DNA of 64,000 nt from Variovorax sp. WS11. GTDB lineage: Bacteria > Pseudomonadota > Gammaproteobacteria > Burkholderiales > Burkholderiaceae_C. The stretch is from the NCBI RefSeq assembly GCF_010499245.1, contig NZ_JAAGOW010000001.1, positions 1,860,001 to 1,924,000 of the forward strand, written 5' to 3'. Every line of letters starts with the position of its first letter. Position 1 is the stretch's first letter. The notes beneath the pieces were generated by a model. That model ran no database searches and was not told the origin of the DNA. It was given only the letters and a program-made list of their open reading frames with translations. Shown in pieces: positions 1 through 7,728 of the stretch. Made by a program: the position numbers and the translations under genes.

Positions 1-434
1 GCCGGGTCGATGTAGTTGTGAGTTGGTTCAATGATCCATGAAAGGAAGTCCTTTGGACCGCCATTCATATAAGGAGGAGGCGAAACCGGCTTGAAAACAG
101 TGGGTAGCTGTTCTTCAAGGGATATGTAGTTCAGAACGAAGCCAAGTTCCTGAACCACATGCCAGGCCAGTGAGTGGTCGAGATCGAGGTTCAGTTTCAC
201 CCACCAAAAGGCGTCCGGAGTTGAATCCGATGAAAGGACCTCCACGCCTGGCACTCGTGACAGGAAGGCGACCAGTTTGGGCAGCCCAGCCGTGATCACG
301 TCGCGCGTCACTGCCTCGATAGGTGGCGTGACCGACTCCAGCTTCTCAATGACGTGTGCGTGCAGGCTTCGCCCCGCATCAGACGCTTCACGCTCAAGTG
401 CTTTGTGAAGCTTGCTTGGAAGTTCGAGATCCAT
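1..434 (-). CDS. Partial protein with ribbon-helix-helix-like N-terminus
   Basis: An open frame starts with ATG at 434 (MDLELPSKLHKALEREA...) and runs off the left edge of the window, giving about 144 visible codons without a stop. The first 33 residues (LPSKLHKALEREASDAGRS followed by HVIEKLE) resemble the ribbon-helix-helix fold of Arc/HicB/CopG-type DNA-binding proteins, with an extended strand and then two amphipathic helices. The rest (for example FWWVKLNLDLDHSLAWHVVQ) matches nothing I recognise. Base composition is clearly lower in GC than in the genes to the right, which hints at an accessory region. It could be an antitoxin-like regulator or an unrelated hypothetical protein; the C-terminus and partner are outside the window. 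Confidence 0.5.
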   Translation of the reverse strand, partial: MDLELPSKLHKALEREASDAGRSLHAHVIEKLESVTPPIEAVTRDVITAGLPKLVAFLSRVPGVEVLSSDSTPDAFWWVKLNLDLDHSLAWHVVQELGFVLNYISLEEQLPTVFKPVSPPPYMNGGPKDFLSWIIEPTHNYIDP

Positions 435-594
435 ATTCAGTCTTATCGATGAGTTGTCGGAGGGCGATGACCTTAGCCAGATTCGAGCCCGCGAAGCAAG
501 TTAGCGAGAAAGAGAGAGAAATGAAAGCTCTCATAGATAAAAGCATTTGTCTCCAGCACGAAGACGAATGTCAGGAGTCCTGGCGGCAAGGCGC

Positions 595-1521
595 TTACAC
601 GCACGCCAACGCCAGGGCCAGCCTCGCGCCCACCTCGGCGTTGTGTTTCACGAGCGCGATATTGGTCGCCAGGCTGCGCCCGCCCGTCAGCGCCTTGATG
701 CGCGACAGCAAAAAAGGCGTGACCGCCTTGCCGGCAATGCCCTGCGCCGCGGCCTCGGCAAGAGCCTGGTCGGTGATCGCGTCGATCTCCTCGCGCGGCA
801 TGGCCGCGGCTTCCGGCACCGGCGTGCTCAGCACCACGCCGCCGGCGAGGCCCAGGCTCCACTTGGTGCGGATGAAGCGGGCCTGCGCATCCGCATCGTC
901 CAGGCGATAGTCAGCGCGCAAGCCGCTGTCGCGCGTGTAGAAGGCCGCGAAGTTGTCCTGCCCGCAGCTGAGCACCGGCACGCCATGCGTCTCCAGGTAT
1001 TCCAGCGTGAGCCCGAGGTCCAGGATCGACTTGGCGCCGGCGCACACCACCGCCACCGAAGTCTTCGCCAGTTCCTGCAGGTCGGCCGAGACGTCGAAGC
1101 TCTGCGCCGCACCGCGATGCACACCGCCGATGCCGCCGGTGACGAAGACCTCGATGCCGGCCAGCGCCGCGCAGATCATGGTGCCGGCCACGGTGGTGGC
1201 GCCGAGCTCGCCGCTCGCGAGCACCGCCGGCAAGTCGCGCCGGCTGACCTTGTGCGCCTGGTCTGAACGGCCGATCAGCTCCAGTTCATCGTCCGACAGC
1301 CCGATGCGGATGCGCCCGCCCATCAGCGCGATGGTCGCGGGCTCGGCACCCAGGCTGCGGATCGCTGCCTCCACCTCGCGCGCCGTGCGCACGTTCTCCG
1401 GGTAGGGCATGCCGTGCGCGATGATGGTCGACTCCAGCGCCACGAGGGGCCGCCCGGCGGCGCGCGCGGCAGCCACGGGCGCACTCAGGGCGAGCCAGGA
1501 TTGGGCAAGCGGGTTGTCCAT
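595..1521 (-). CDS. psuG: Pseudouridine-5'-phosphate glycosidase
   Basis: A 308-residue protein that reversibly cleaves the C-C glycosidic bond of pseudouridine 5'-phosphate to ribose 5-phosphate and uracil, in the cytoplasm. The diagnostic motif VALESTIIAHGMPYP sits at residues 27-41 and contains the probable catalytic Glu30. The conserved lysine segment AHKVSRRDL follows near residue 91, and CAGAKSILDLGLTLEYLET is the second lysine region. Length matches the family (about 310). I chose ATG 1521 because CAGGAG lies about nine bases upstream; an in-frame start at 1554 lacks such a site. The pseudouridine kinase PsuK, which normally feeds this enzyme, is not next to it, so the substrate must come from a kinase elsewhere or this is a standalone salvage gene. 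Confidence 0.92.
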   Translation of the reverse strand: MDNPLAQSWLALSAPVAAARAAGRPLVALESTIIAHGMPYPENVRTAREVEAAIRSLGAEPATIALMGGRIRIGLSDDELELIGRSDQAHKVSRRDLPAVLASGELGATTVAGTMICAALAGIEVFVTGGIGGVHRGAAQSFDVSADLQELAKTSVAVVCAGAKSILDLGLTLEYLETHGVPVLSCGQDNFAAFYTRDSGLRADYRLDDADAQARFIRTKWSLGLAGGVVLSTPVPEAAAMPREEIDAITDQALAEAAAQGIAGKAVTPFLLSRIKALTGGRSLATNIALVKHNAEVGARLALALACV

Positions 1522-1585
1522 GTCGATGCGTTCTCCTGGGCGATGCGGGCGCAATGATCTTAGATCCTGGCCCCACGCACCCTCC

Positions 1586-2455
1586 TCAGGGCACCAGCAC
1601 CGCCCGGCCCCGATGCCCGCGCTGCGTGATCCATTCGAGCGCGCTCGCCGCCTCGCCGAGCGCGAAGCGCTTCACTTCGAGCGTGAGCCTTCCGTCCGCC
1701 AGCCGCGCCAGCAAGGCCGGCACGGCGGCGCGGCCGGCGGCTTCGCGCCCGAACATGTTGAGCGGCAACAGCGCCACGTCGCGCTGCAGGAAATGGGCGA
1801 TGTTCAAGGGCAGCGTGTTGCCCGCCGTGTAGCCCACCAGCACCGCGCGGCCGCCGGGCACGACGCAGGGCAAGGCAGCCTCCAGCACCGGGCCGCCGAC
1901 GGTGTCGACCAGCAGGTCGACGGGCTGCTGCTGCGCGTCCTCCGTGCGAGCGAGCACGATGGCGCCGGCCTCGCGCACGAGCTGCACCGTCATCGATCCC
2001 ACCGCGCCGGTGGCGCCGGTCACCAGCACGCGCTCGCCGGCCTGCAGCTTCGCGATCTCGTGCAGCGCGACCCAGGCCGAGATGCAGGGCGAGAAGAAGG
2101 CGGCGCCGAGCGCCATATCGAGCCCATCGGGCAAGAAGCCCAGCGCCTCGTCGGGCGCGTCGATCAGCTCGCACCAGGTGCCGTCCTCCGTCGTGCCCAG
2201 GCCGCTGCCGCGCACCCACACGCGCTGGCCGGGCGCATGGCGTTCGCTCGCGACCACGGTGCCCGCGGCCTCGACGCCGGGGATGTAGGGCAGCGGCGGA
2301 TGCTTGAGGAAGGCGCCGTTCCAGACCGTCCGATCGATATGGCCCACGGTGGCTGCGGCCATGCGCACGATCGTCCGGCCCGGGCGTGGCTGCGGGTCGC
2401 GCAGCGCCTCCAGCACCGGCGCGGCGCCGAAGCCGGGAATGCGCACAGCCTTCAC
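1586..2455 (-). CDS. Quinone oxidoreductase-like / zinc-independent alcohol dehydrogenase family protein
   Basis: A 289-residue medium-chain dehydrogenase/reductase. The N-terminal GroES-like half includes PYIPGVEAAGTV (the usual G-x-E-x-x-G core), and the Rossmann half has VLVTGATGAVGSMTVQL, an NADP-binding glycine-rich loop. The usual zinc-ligand cysteines are absent, so it fits the zeta-crystallin/QOR branch. The protein is shorter than the usual 320-340. The start is GTG at 2455, overlapping the upstream hydrolase stop by four bases (GTGA), which indicates translational coupling. It is the last gene of a four-gene leftward operon with an opine-dehydrogenase-family enzyme, a hydroxyacyl-CoA dehydrogenase and a hydrolase. 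It probably catalyses one redox step in that pathway; the substrate cannot be told from sequence. Confidence 0.82.
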   Translation of the reverse strand: MKAVRIPGFGAAPVLEALRDPQPRPGRTIVRMAAATVGHIDRTVWNGAFLKHPPLPYIPGVEAAGTVVASERHAPGQRVWVRGSGLGTTEDGTWCELIDAPDEALGFLPDGLDMALGAAFFSPCISAWVALHEIAKLQAGERVLVTGATGAVGSMTVQLVREAGAIVLARTEDAQQQPVDLLVDTVGGPVLEAALPCVVPGGRAVLVGYTAGNTLPLNIAHFLQRDVALLPLNMFGREAAGRAAVPALLARLADGRLTLEVKRFALGEAASALEWITQRGHRGRAVLVP

Positions 2456-3255
2456 GACAGCGACTCCAGGAAAGACAGCACCGCGTCGGCGAAGGCCTCG
2501 GGCATCTGGTCGGGCAGCGGCACCATGCCACCCTCGATGTCGACGATGCAGGCCTGCGGGATGTGCGCCTTCAGCTCCTGCGCATGCGGGGCGGCGAAGG
2601 GATCGTCGGTGGCGCGCACGATCAGCGTGGGCTGCCGCACCTTCGCGATGCGCTCTTCCATGCGATAGGCCGCGACGGCGCGGTGACCCTCCTCCATGCG
2701 CCCGCTCACCTTGAGCGCGTCCAGCACGAAGGCCTCCAGCAGCTCGGGCCGCCCGGCCGGGTAGAAGCCGAGGCGCTTCTGCCACAAGGCCGCAAGATGG
2801 CTGCCGTCGCCGCTCATCGCCACGTCGTCGATGGGCGGGCGCTCGGCCCGCGCCCGGCGGAAAGCGGCGTCGGTGTACGGCGTCGACGACAGCACCAGCC
2901 CATGCACGCGCGCAGCGAAGGCGCTCGCCAGCTCGACCGCGATCACGCCGCCCGTGTGATGGCCCACCACATGCACGCGGGCGATGCGCAGCGCGTCCAG
3001 CAACTCGACGGCCACGCGCGCCCATTGCTCGATGCTCGCGGGCACGCCGCCGTCATCGGAATCGCCGAAGCCTGCGGTGTCCATCGCCACCGCGCGGAAG
3101 CGGCGCCCGATCAGGGGCAGCACATGGCGGTACTCGGCCCAGCTGCGCGGCGACTGGTGCAGCAGGAGCACCGTCTCGGCACGCGGATCGCCGCAGCTCG
3201 CGTAGTGGACCTGCCCGACCGACAGATCGGCGAAGGCGCGGCGGATCTTCGTCAT
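2452..3255 (-). CDS. Alpha/beta hydrolase fold protein (atypical nucleophile elbow)
   Basis: A 267-residue protein with the alpha/beta hydrolase plan: an oxyanion segment LLLHQSPRSW near residue 30, a nucleophile-elbow position HVVGHHTGGVIAVELAS near residue 100, and a late acid region IVRATDDPFA. The elbow reads G-H-H-T-G-G rather than G-x-S-x-G, so the classical serine is replaced by histidine. Either the enzyme uses another chemistry or the site is non-hydrolytic. Its ATG overlaps the upstream dehydrogenase stop (ATGA, 3255-3252), and its own stop overlaps the next gene. It belongs to the opine/hydroxyacyl dehydrogenase operon and may act on a product of those enzymes. The family call is firm; the substrate is unknown. 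Confidence 0.82.
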   Translation of the reverse strand: MTKIRRAFADLSVGQVHYASCGDPRAETVLLLHQSPRSWAEYRHVLPLIGRRFRAVAMDTAGFGDSDDGGVPASIEQWARVAVELLDALRIARVHVVGHHTGGVIAVELASAFAARVHGLVLSSTPYTDAAFRRARAERPPIDDVAMSGDGSHLAALWQKRLGFYPAGRPELLEAFVLDALKVSGRMEEGHRAVAAYRMEERIAKVRQPTLIVRATDDPFAAPHAQELKAHIPQACIVDIEGGMVPLPDQMPEAFADAVLSFLESLS

Positions 3256-4259
3256 GGCTGCGTCCCGTCGGCGGGCGGGCGCCACAGCCCGGCGTGCTTC
3301 AACATGCCGAGCGTGCGCGCCAGCACATCGCGCCGGTAGGCGCCCACGTCCCGGCCCACGTAGTCGTAGAAGCCGCTGCCGCTCTTCAGGCCCAGCCGGC
3401 CCTCTTCCATCATGCGGTCGAGGATGGCCGGCGCCGCATAGCGCGCGGGATCGATCGAGCCCGACATCTCGCGGCTCGCGTGGTGCAGGATGTCGGCGCC
3501 GCCGAAGTCGATGAACTCCACCACGCCCAGTGCGGCGAAGCGCAGGCCGAGGCCGTAGCGCGTGGCCTTGTCGATTTCCTCCGCGGTGGCCGCGCCCTCC
3601 TCGACCATCCGTGCGGCCTCGTTCATGACCAGCGCCTGCAGCCGCGGCACGATGTAGCCAGGCGTCGGGCCGCACACCACGGGCAGCTTGCCGATCGCTT
3701 CCATCAGCGCCTTGGTGCGCGCCAGCACCGCGGCATCGGTGCCCGGGTGGCAGCTCAACTCCACCACCGGGATCACGTAGGCCGGGTTGAGCCAGTGCAT
3801 GTTGAGGAAGCGCTCCGGCCTCTTCACCAGCGCGGCGATCTGCGTGACCAGGATGCTGCTGGTGGTGGAGGTGAGGATGGCGTCCTCGCGGCAGTGGCGG
3901 TTGATCTGCTCGAAGGCCTCGCGCTTGGCCTCCAGCGTTTCGGGCACGCCTTCGAACACCAGCTCGGCCGCGGACAGCGCGCGCGGCGCGTCGGCGGCGG
4001 GCACGAGTTCGACACGCGCTGCGATCGCCGGCACTTGCGCCGCATCGAGCACGCCCAGTTGCGCCAGGCCCGAGAGGCTGCTCTCGATCTCGGCTCGCGC
4101 TTCGGCGCGCAGCTTCTGCCAGGCTTCGTCGCTGCGCACGCGCAAGTCGACCAGCGCGATGCGGTGGCCCGCGTAGGCGAAGGCAATGGCGATGCCGCGC
4201 CCCATGCGGCCCGCGCCGACAGCGGCGAAGCGCGGCGCTGAGGCGACCTCATTCGCCAT
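3252..4259 (-). CDS. 3-hydroxyacyl-CoA dehydrogenase family protein
   Basis: A 335-residue NAD-dependent dehydrogenase. The N-terminal Rossmann loop is FAAVGAGRMGRGIAIAFAYAG at residues 11-31. A central segment FLNMHWLNPAYVIPVVEL carries the catalytic His in an H-W-x-N-P context, seen in 3-hydroxybutyryl-CoA and carnitine dehydrogenase relatives. The C-terminal helical half has DKATRYGLGLRFAALGVVEFIDFGG. Length and domain order fit a single-domain 3HCDH enzyme. It overlaps the upstream opine-dehydrogenase-family gene by 11 bases and the downstream hydrolase by four, so all four genes are likely one transcript. Probable role: oxidation of a beta-hydroxy acid or its CoA ester. The H-W-x-N-P variant is also seen in L-carnitine dehydrogenases, so the substrate is open. 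Confidence 0.88.
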   Translation of the reverse strand: MANEVASAPRFAAVGAGRMGRGIAIAFAYAGHRIALVDLRVRSDEAWQKLRAEARAEIESSLSGLAQLGVLDAAQVPAIAARVELVPAADAPRALSAAELVFEGVPETLEAKREAFEQINRHCREDAILTSTTSSILVTQIAALVKRPERFLNMHWLNPAYVIPVVELSCHPGTDAAVLARTKALMEAIGKLPVVCGPTPGYIVPRLQALVMNEAARMVEEGAATAEEIDKATRYGLGLRFAALGVVEFIDFGGADILHHASREMSGSIDPARYAAPAILDRMMEEGRLGLKSGSGFYDYVGRDVGAYRRDVLARTLGMLKHAGLWRPPADGTQP

Positions 4260-5322
4260 CGTGCAGCCTCTTCTTCAGCGCGGCCTGGTCCAGACCAGCC
4301 AGGCCTAGCGCCTCGAAAGTGCGCGGGCCTTGACGCAGGTCGCGACCGAGGAAGCCGCCGACGATGGCCAGCAGGCCATGCGCGATCGGCGCATCCACGC
4401 CCGCATGGCGCGCTGCCGAAGCCAGGAAGGCCAGGCCCAGCTCCGTGTCCTCGGTGATGTAGCGGTGCGCGTAGAGATCGATGTTCTCGCGCCAGTCGCC
4501 CGACTTCACCAGCTGCTTGTGGGCATCGCCGTACATCCACTGGTCGTTGTTGTAGTGGTCGGCCAGCGGATAGTGCGGCGCGCCCTGGCCGAAGGCCTCG
4601 CGCACCGCGATGCGCTCCTGGTCCAGCCGGTCGGTCACGTCGCGCACCGCGCGCTGCGTGCCCTCGTTGTGGATGTCCCAGCGCTCGAAGTGCTGCAGCG
4701 GCGCGGCATTCATCACCATCAGCGGGGGATGGATGATCGGCCCGGCATTCATCAGCGCACCCGAGAGCGCATCGCCGCAGCCGTGCACGCTCGGGTAGGC
4801 CGCGCGAATCACCTCCAGCGCCTCGCGCTCCTTGCGCGCCGGATACACGCCGGTCGGCAGGCGGATCGCGCGAATGGTGACGTTGACCTCGCGCTCGCCA
4901 TGCTTGCGCGCGAGGTAAGGCAGCGTGCCGGTCTCGGCCCAGGCCACGTCGGCGCGGTTGCCGGCCTGCTTCACGATGCGCGCCATCACGAAGCTGCCGA
5001 AGGTGCCGGGCGGCAGAAACACCACTTGGCCGTCGACCAGGTGCGGCGCCATGGCACGAGCGATGTCTTCTTGCGCGATGGCGGGCGTCGGAATCACGAT
5101 CAGCGAGGCGCCGCGCAAGGCCTCGCCGATGTCGGCGGTCGCGACTGCGATGGGCACGTCGCGTGTGCCGCGCGCGTCCTTCAGGCAAATGGAGCCGGCC
5201 TGGCGCACGGCCGCCAGCGCATCGGCATCACGGCGCCACAGGCGCACCGAATGGCCGGCTTCGGACAGGTCGGCAGCGGCGGCATAACAGCCATGGCCGC
5301 CGCCCAGGATCGCGATGTTCAT
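4249..5322 (-). CDS. NAD/NADP octopine/nopaline (opine) dehydrogenase family protein
   Basis: A 357-residue protein starting MNIAILGGGHGCYAAAADLS, a nucleotide-binding loop (GGGHGCYAAA) at the extreme N-terminus. A second domain contains LMNAGPIIHPPLMVMNA, where the histidine matches the catalytic His of octopine/nopaline dehydrogenases. These enzymes reductively condense, or in catabolism oxidatively split, an amino acid and a 2-oxo acid using NAD(P)H. It is the first gene of the operon, with 95 bases to the next gene upstream on the same strand. Association with hydroxyacyl-CoA dehydrogenase, hydrolase and quinone oxidoreductase suggests use of an opine-like or hydroxy-acid substrate; that is inference. 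The ATG at 5322 is the only plausible start near the Rossmann loop. Confidence 0.87.
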   Translation of the reverse strand: MNIAILGGGHGCYAAAADLSEAGHSVRLWRRDADALAAVRQAGSICLKDARGTRDVPIAVATADIGEALRGASLIVIPTPAIAQEDIARAMAPHLVDGQVVFLPPGTFGSFVMARIVKQAGNRADVAWAETGTLPYLARKHGEREVNVTIRAIRLPTGVYPARKEREALEVIRAAYPSVHGCGDALSGALMNAGPIIHPPLMVMNAAPLQHFERWDIHNEGTQRAVRDVTDRLDQERIAVREAFGQGAPHYPLADHYNNDQWMYGDAHKQLVKSGDWRENIDLYAHRYITEDTELGLAFLASAARHAGVDAPIAHGLLAIVGGFLGRDLRQGPRTFEALGLAGLDQAALKKRLHDGE

Positions 5323-5417
5323 AGAGCAAAAAGTGTTGTGGGGCCACGGGCCGCCGATCTGCAGACCGGCGGGCTGACCAATACATTACTTTTCATCAAT
5401 TTGACTGTCAACTATCG

Positions 5418-6122
5418 TCAACCCGCCCCAAGCAAGCCATCGAGCTCGGCCAGCGAATCGACGAAGCCGTCGGCGTCGACCTCGCGCACCGGCTGGCCGT
5501 GGTTGTAGCCATAGCTCACCAGCACCACCGGGCAGCCGGCGGCGCGCGCCGCCTGCGCGTCGTTGCTCGAATCGCCGACCATCAGCGTGCGGGCGGGCGC
5601 ACTGCCCAGCGCCTCGCAGGTCTTCAGGAGCGGCAGCGGATCGGGCTTCTTGCGCTCGAAGGCTTCGCCGCCGAACAGATGCTCGAAGTAGCCGTCCAGG
5701 CCCTTGACCACCAGCAGCGGGCGCGCGAAGGCGATGGGCTTGTTGGTCAGGCAGGCGAGGCGCAGGCCCCGCGCACGCAACGCGGCCAGCCCTTCGACGA
5801 CGCCGGCATAGATCGGCGCATGCTGGCCGTTGATAGCGAGATAGTGGTGCTGGTAGCGAGGCCAGGCTGCATCGAATAGCGCGGCATCGGCCGGGCGATC
5901 GTCGCGCACGTGGCGCAACACAGAGCGAATCAGGTGCTCGGAGCCCTTGCCGATCATCTGGCCGATCGCCTCGGCAGTGATCGGCGGCAAGGCGAGCTCG
6001 TCGAGCATGCGGTTGAGCGATACGACGAAGTCGCCGAGTGTGTCGACCATCGTTCCATCGAGATCGACGATGGCTGCCTCGAGGTGGGAACGGCGCAGGG
6101 CCGCAAGGTTGGGGGAATGCAA
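5418..6122 (-). CDS. gph: Phosphoglycolate phosphatase-type HAD hydrolase
   Basis: A 234-residue HAD-superfamily phosphatase that likely hydrolyses 2-phosphoglycolate. Motif I AAIVDLDGTMVDT (nucleophile Asp and acid Asp of DxDGT), motif II CLTNKP, motif III FERKKPDPLPLL and motif IV TLMVGDSSNDAQAARAAG are all present and in order, with an alpha-helical cap between I and II. I place the start at TTG 6122, which has GGAG seven to eight bases upstream and gives the normal family length; ATG 6164 is also in frame but has no ribosome site and adds a tail of no family resemblance. It is transcribed away from the decayed luxR gene, with about 100 bases between them. Betaproteobacterial gph often sits with trpE, which is not seen here, so this may be an extra copy. 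Confidence 0.88.
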   Translation of the reverse strand: MHSPNLAALRRSHLEAAIVDLDGTMVDTLGDFVVSLNRMLDELALPPITAEAIGQMIGKGSEHLIRSVLRHVRDDRPADAALFDAAWPRYQHHYLAINGQHAPIYAGVVEGLAALRARGLRLACLTNKPIAFARPLLVVKGLDGYFEHLFGGEAFERKKPDPLPLLKTCEALGSAPARTLMVGDSSNDAQAARAAGCPVVLVSYGYNHGQPVREVDADGFVDSLAELDGLLGAG

Positions 6123-6222
6123 ACTAGATCTCCAGAATCGTGATTTATTCTGCCCCGGGAGCATTGGCGAGTGACGCTGACTGGCAAACTCTTTGCATCC
6201 AGAGGTCCTTGCGAGGCGCACT

Positions 6223-6932
6223 ATGAAAAACTGGCAAGAAGATTTGCTGCGCATCGTCGCTGTCGCGCCCAGCGAGCAGGAGATCTTTGACGAAATCATT
6301 GCTGCTGCGCGCGGGCTGGGCTTCGAATACTGCGCCTATGGGATCCGGTTCCCGTTTCCACTGTCGAATCCCCGAGTTCTGACCCTGTTCGACTATCCGA
6401 GCGCATGGGCCGAGCGCTACCATGAAGCTGGTTACGTCGCCACCGATCCCACGGTCCAGCATGGCCGGCGCAGCCAGACGCCCGTGGTCTGGAGCGACGA
6501 GCTATTCGCGTCCACACCGCAGCTGTGGGCGGAGGCGCAATCCTGCGGCATACGCGTCGGCTGGGCTCAGTCAAGCCTGGACGCCAATGGCGTTGGTGGC
6601 ATGCCACTTTGGCGCGTTCAGGCGAGGATCTCTCGGCGCATGAACTCCAGGTCAAGGAGCCAAGGATGCGATGGCTGGTCAATGTTGCGCATTTGGCCTT
6701 CACCCGTGCTCTCTTGCCCAAGCTGTGCGAGGTCGAGGAGAAGTTGACTATCCGCGAACTCGAAGTGCTGAAATGGACTGCCGACGGGAAGACATCGAGC
6801 GAAATCGGGCAAATACTCGCCATCTCCGTCGATACGGTCAACTTTCATGTGAGCAATGCCACCGCTAAACTCGGCGCCGCTAACAAGACAGCCGCCGTCG
6901 TGAGAGCTGCGATGCTCGGATTGCTCAATTGA
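6223..6932 (+). pseudogene. LuxR-type acyl-homoserine-lactone receptor, frameshifted
   Basis: The first part (ATG 6223, GAGG seven bases upstream) encodes an autoinducer-binding domain with the conserved W-x3-Y-x3-Y-x3-DP-x13-W pattern: AWAERYHEAGYVATDPTVQ then TPVVWSDELF. After GIRVGWAQSSLDANGVGGM, near base 6603, the frame breaks into meaningless sequence and stops at 6747. The expected continuation (TLARSGEDLSAHELQ) is intact one base back, and leads into a normal LuxR helix-turn-helix (LTIRELEVLKW, GKTSSEIGQIL, SVDTVNFHV, NATAKLGA) ending at 6932. A single base deleted at about 6603 explains it. The break is not in a homopolymer, so a simple read error is less likely than in other breaks in this window. 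Rejoined, the receptor would be about 236 residues, normal for the family. It would have bound acyl-HSL and driven luxI through the palindrome at 7456. Confidence 0.88.
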
Positions 6933-7010
6933 CATAGCGATCGAGCGTCACCGGGTTCTCGCGCTATCCAGCCCAAGGGCGCAGCCACAGAGATCCACGG
7001 AGTACGCCCA

Positions 7011-7433
7011 TTGAGAAATCCCGCCTTTGATGCGCCGGCGCATCCCGACGGCCTGCTGCGGCTTCCGACTCCGGCACTGCGAACCCTGCAGCTGACACAC
7101 CTGATGTCGGGCATCTACGAAGAGCCCTTCCTGCCCATGCTGCAGGCATGCGGTCGCCCCACCACGATCACAGGCTACACGGAATGGATCGATGCAGAGG
7201 GGTCGCCCGTGACGCTGGGCTGGGACTGGGAGATCCGCTGCATCCCCGGGCAGGTCCGATGGCATCGCCTGAGCCTTCCTTTCACCAATGTGCTGCTGGT
7301 CAACGAGGACCGGCGCGACCTCCCATGGCAACGCAACCTGCATCGCCTTGCCGAGTGGGTGGACACTCTCGCATGGGCCGAGCCGCTACGGACTGCCCTG
7401 CTCCTTCGATACGCCTGCGGTTCCGGCCACTAA
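7011..7433 (+). CDS. rsaM: RsaM/DUF4902 family quorum-sensing modulator
   Basis: A 140-residue protein with the DUF4902 signature ITGYTEWIDAEG followed by VTLGWDWEI, and a tryptophan-rich C-terminus (RDLPWQRNLHRLAEWVDTLAWAE). RsaM/AbaM proteins of Burkholderia, Pseudomonas and Acinetobacter are encoded between luxR- and luxI-type genes and dampen acyl-HSL signalling. This gene sits in exactly that place, 78 bases after the luxR remnant and 91 before the luxI remnant. The start is TTG 7011, preceded by GGAG nine bases upstream. The frame looks intact although both partners are broken, so it is either a very recent orphan or acts on another quorum circuit. Family assignment comes from memory of the conserved GYTEW and GWDW blocks. 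Confidence 0.75.
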   Translation: MRNPAFDAPAHPDGLLRLPTPALRTLQLTHLMSGIYEEPFLPMLQACGRPTTITGYTEWIDAEGSPVTLGWDWEIRCIPGQVRWHRLSLPFTNVLLVNEDRRDLPWQRNLHRLAEWVDTLAWAEPLRTALLLRYACGSGH

Positions 7434-7455
7434 CTCTTTCGTGGGTGAGGTTGTC

Positions 7456-7471
7456 CTACCAACATTGGTAG
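7456..7471. promoter_or_regulatory. lux-box-like palindrome upstream of the luxI remnant
   Basis: CTACCAACATTGGTAG is a perfect 7-base inverted repeat with a two-base centre and fits the CT-N12-AG frame shared by LuxR-type binding sites. It lies 23 bases after rsaM and 54 bases before the GTG start of luxI, a usual position for a lux box over or next to the -35 region. Its survival suggests the locus decayed recently. Confidence 0.7.
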
Positions 7472-7524
7472 TTTCCATCCGCCTCCGATTTGGGTGAAAT
7501 ACCACCCACTACAAAGGAGTCAGG

Positions 7525-7728
7525 GTGGAATTCACTACAGGCACATCACACGAGCTACCCGACGAAGTTCTCGTCGGGCTCGCTCAATACCGGCACAAGG
7601 TATTCGTCGAAACCCTAGGTTGGGACTTGGCCACGCAAGCCGGCCTCGAACTGGATGAGTTTGATCGATCGGACCCCCTCTTCGCATGCTGGATCGAACT
7701 CAACAACACATCGAACGTCCCCAACTAA
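7525..7728 (+). pseudogene. Truncated LuxI-type acyl-homoserine-lactone synthase
   Basis: The GTG start at 7525 follows AAAGGAGTCAGG, an excellent ribosome site. The first 50 residues are a clear LuxI N-terminus: LAQYRHKVFVETLGWDL and LELDEFDRSDPLF match the invariant R-x2-VF...W and E-x-D-x-(F/Y)-D blocks that build the SAM site. LuxI enzymes are about 200 residues, but here sequence identity is lost after FDRSDPLF and the frame stops at 67 residues, so the acyl-chain pocket and the rest of the fold are missing. It cannot be an active synthase. The stop codon region abuts the truncated 3' end of the opposite-strand receiver gene, which points to a deletion junction between about 7690 and 7800. 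Confidence 0.85.
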
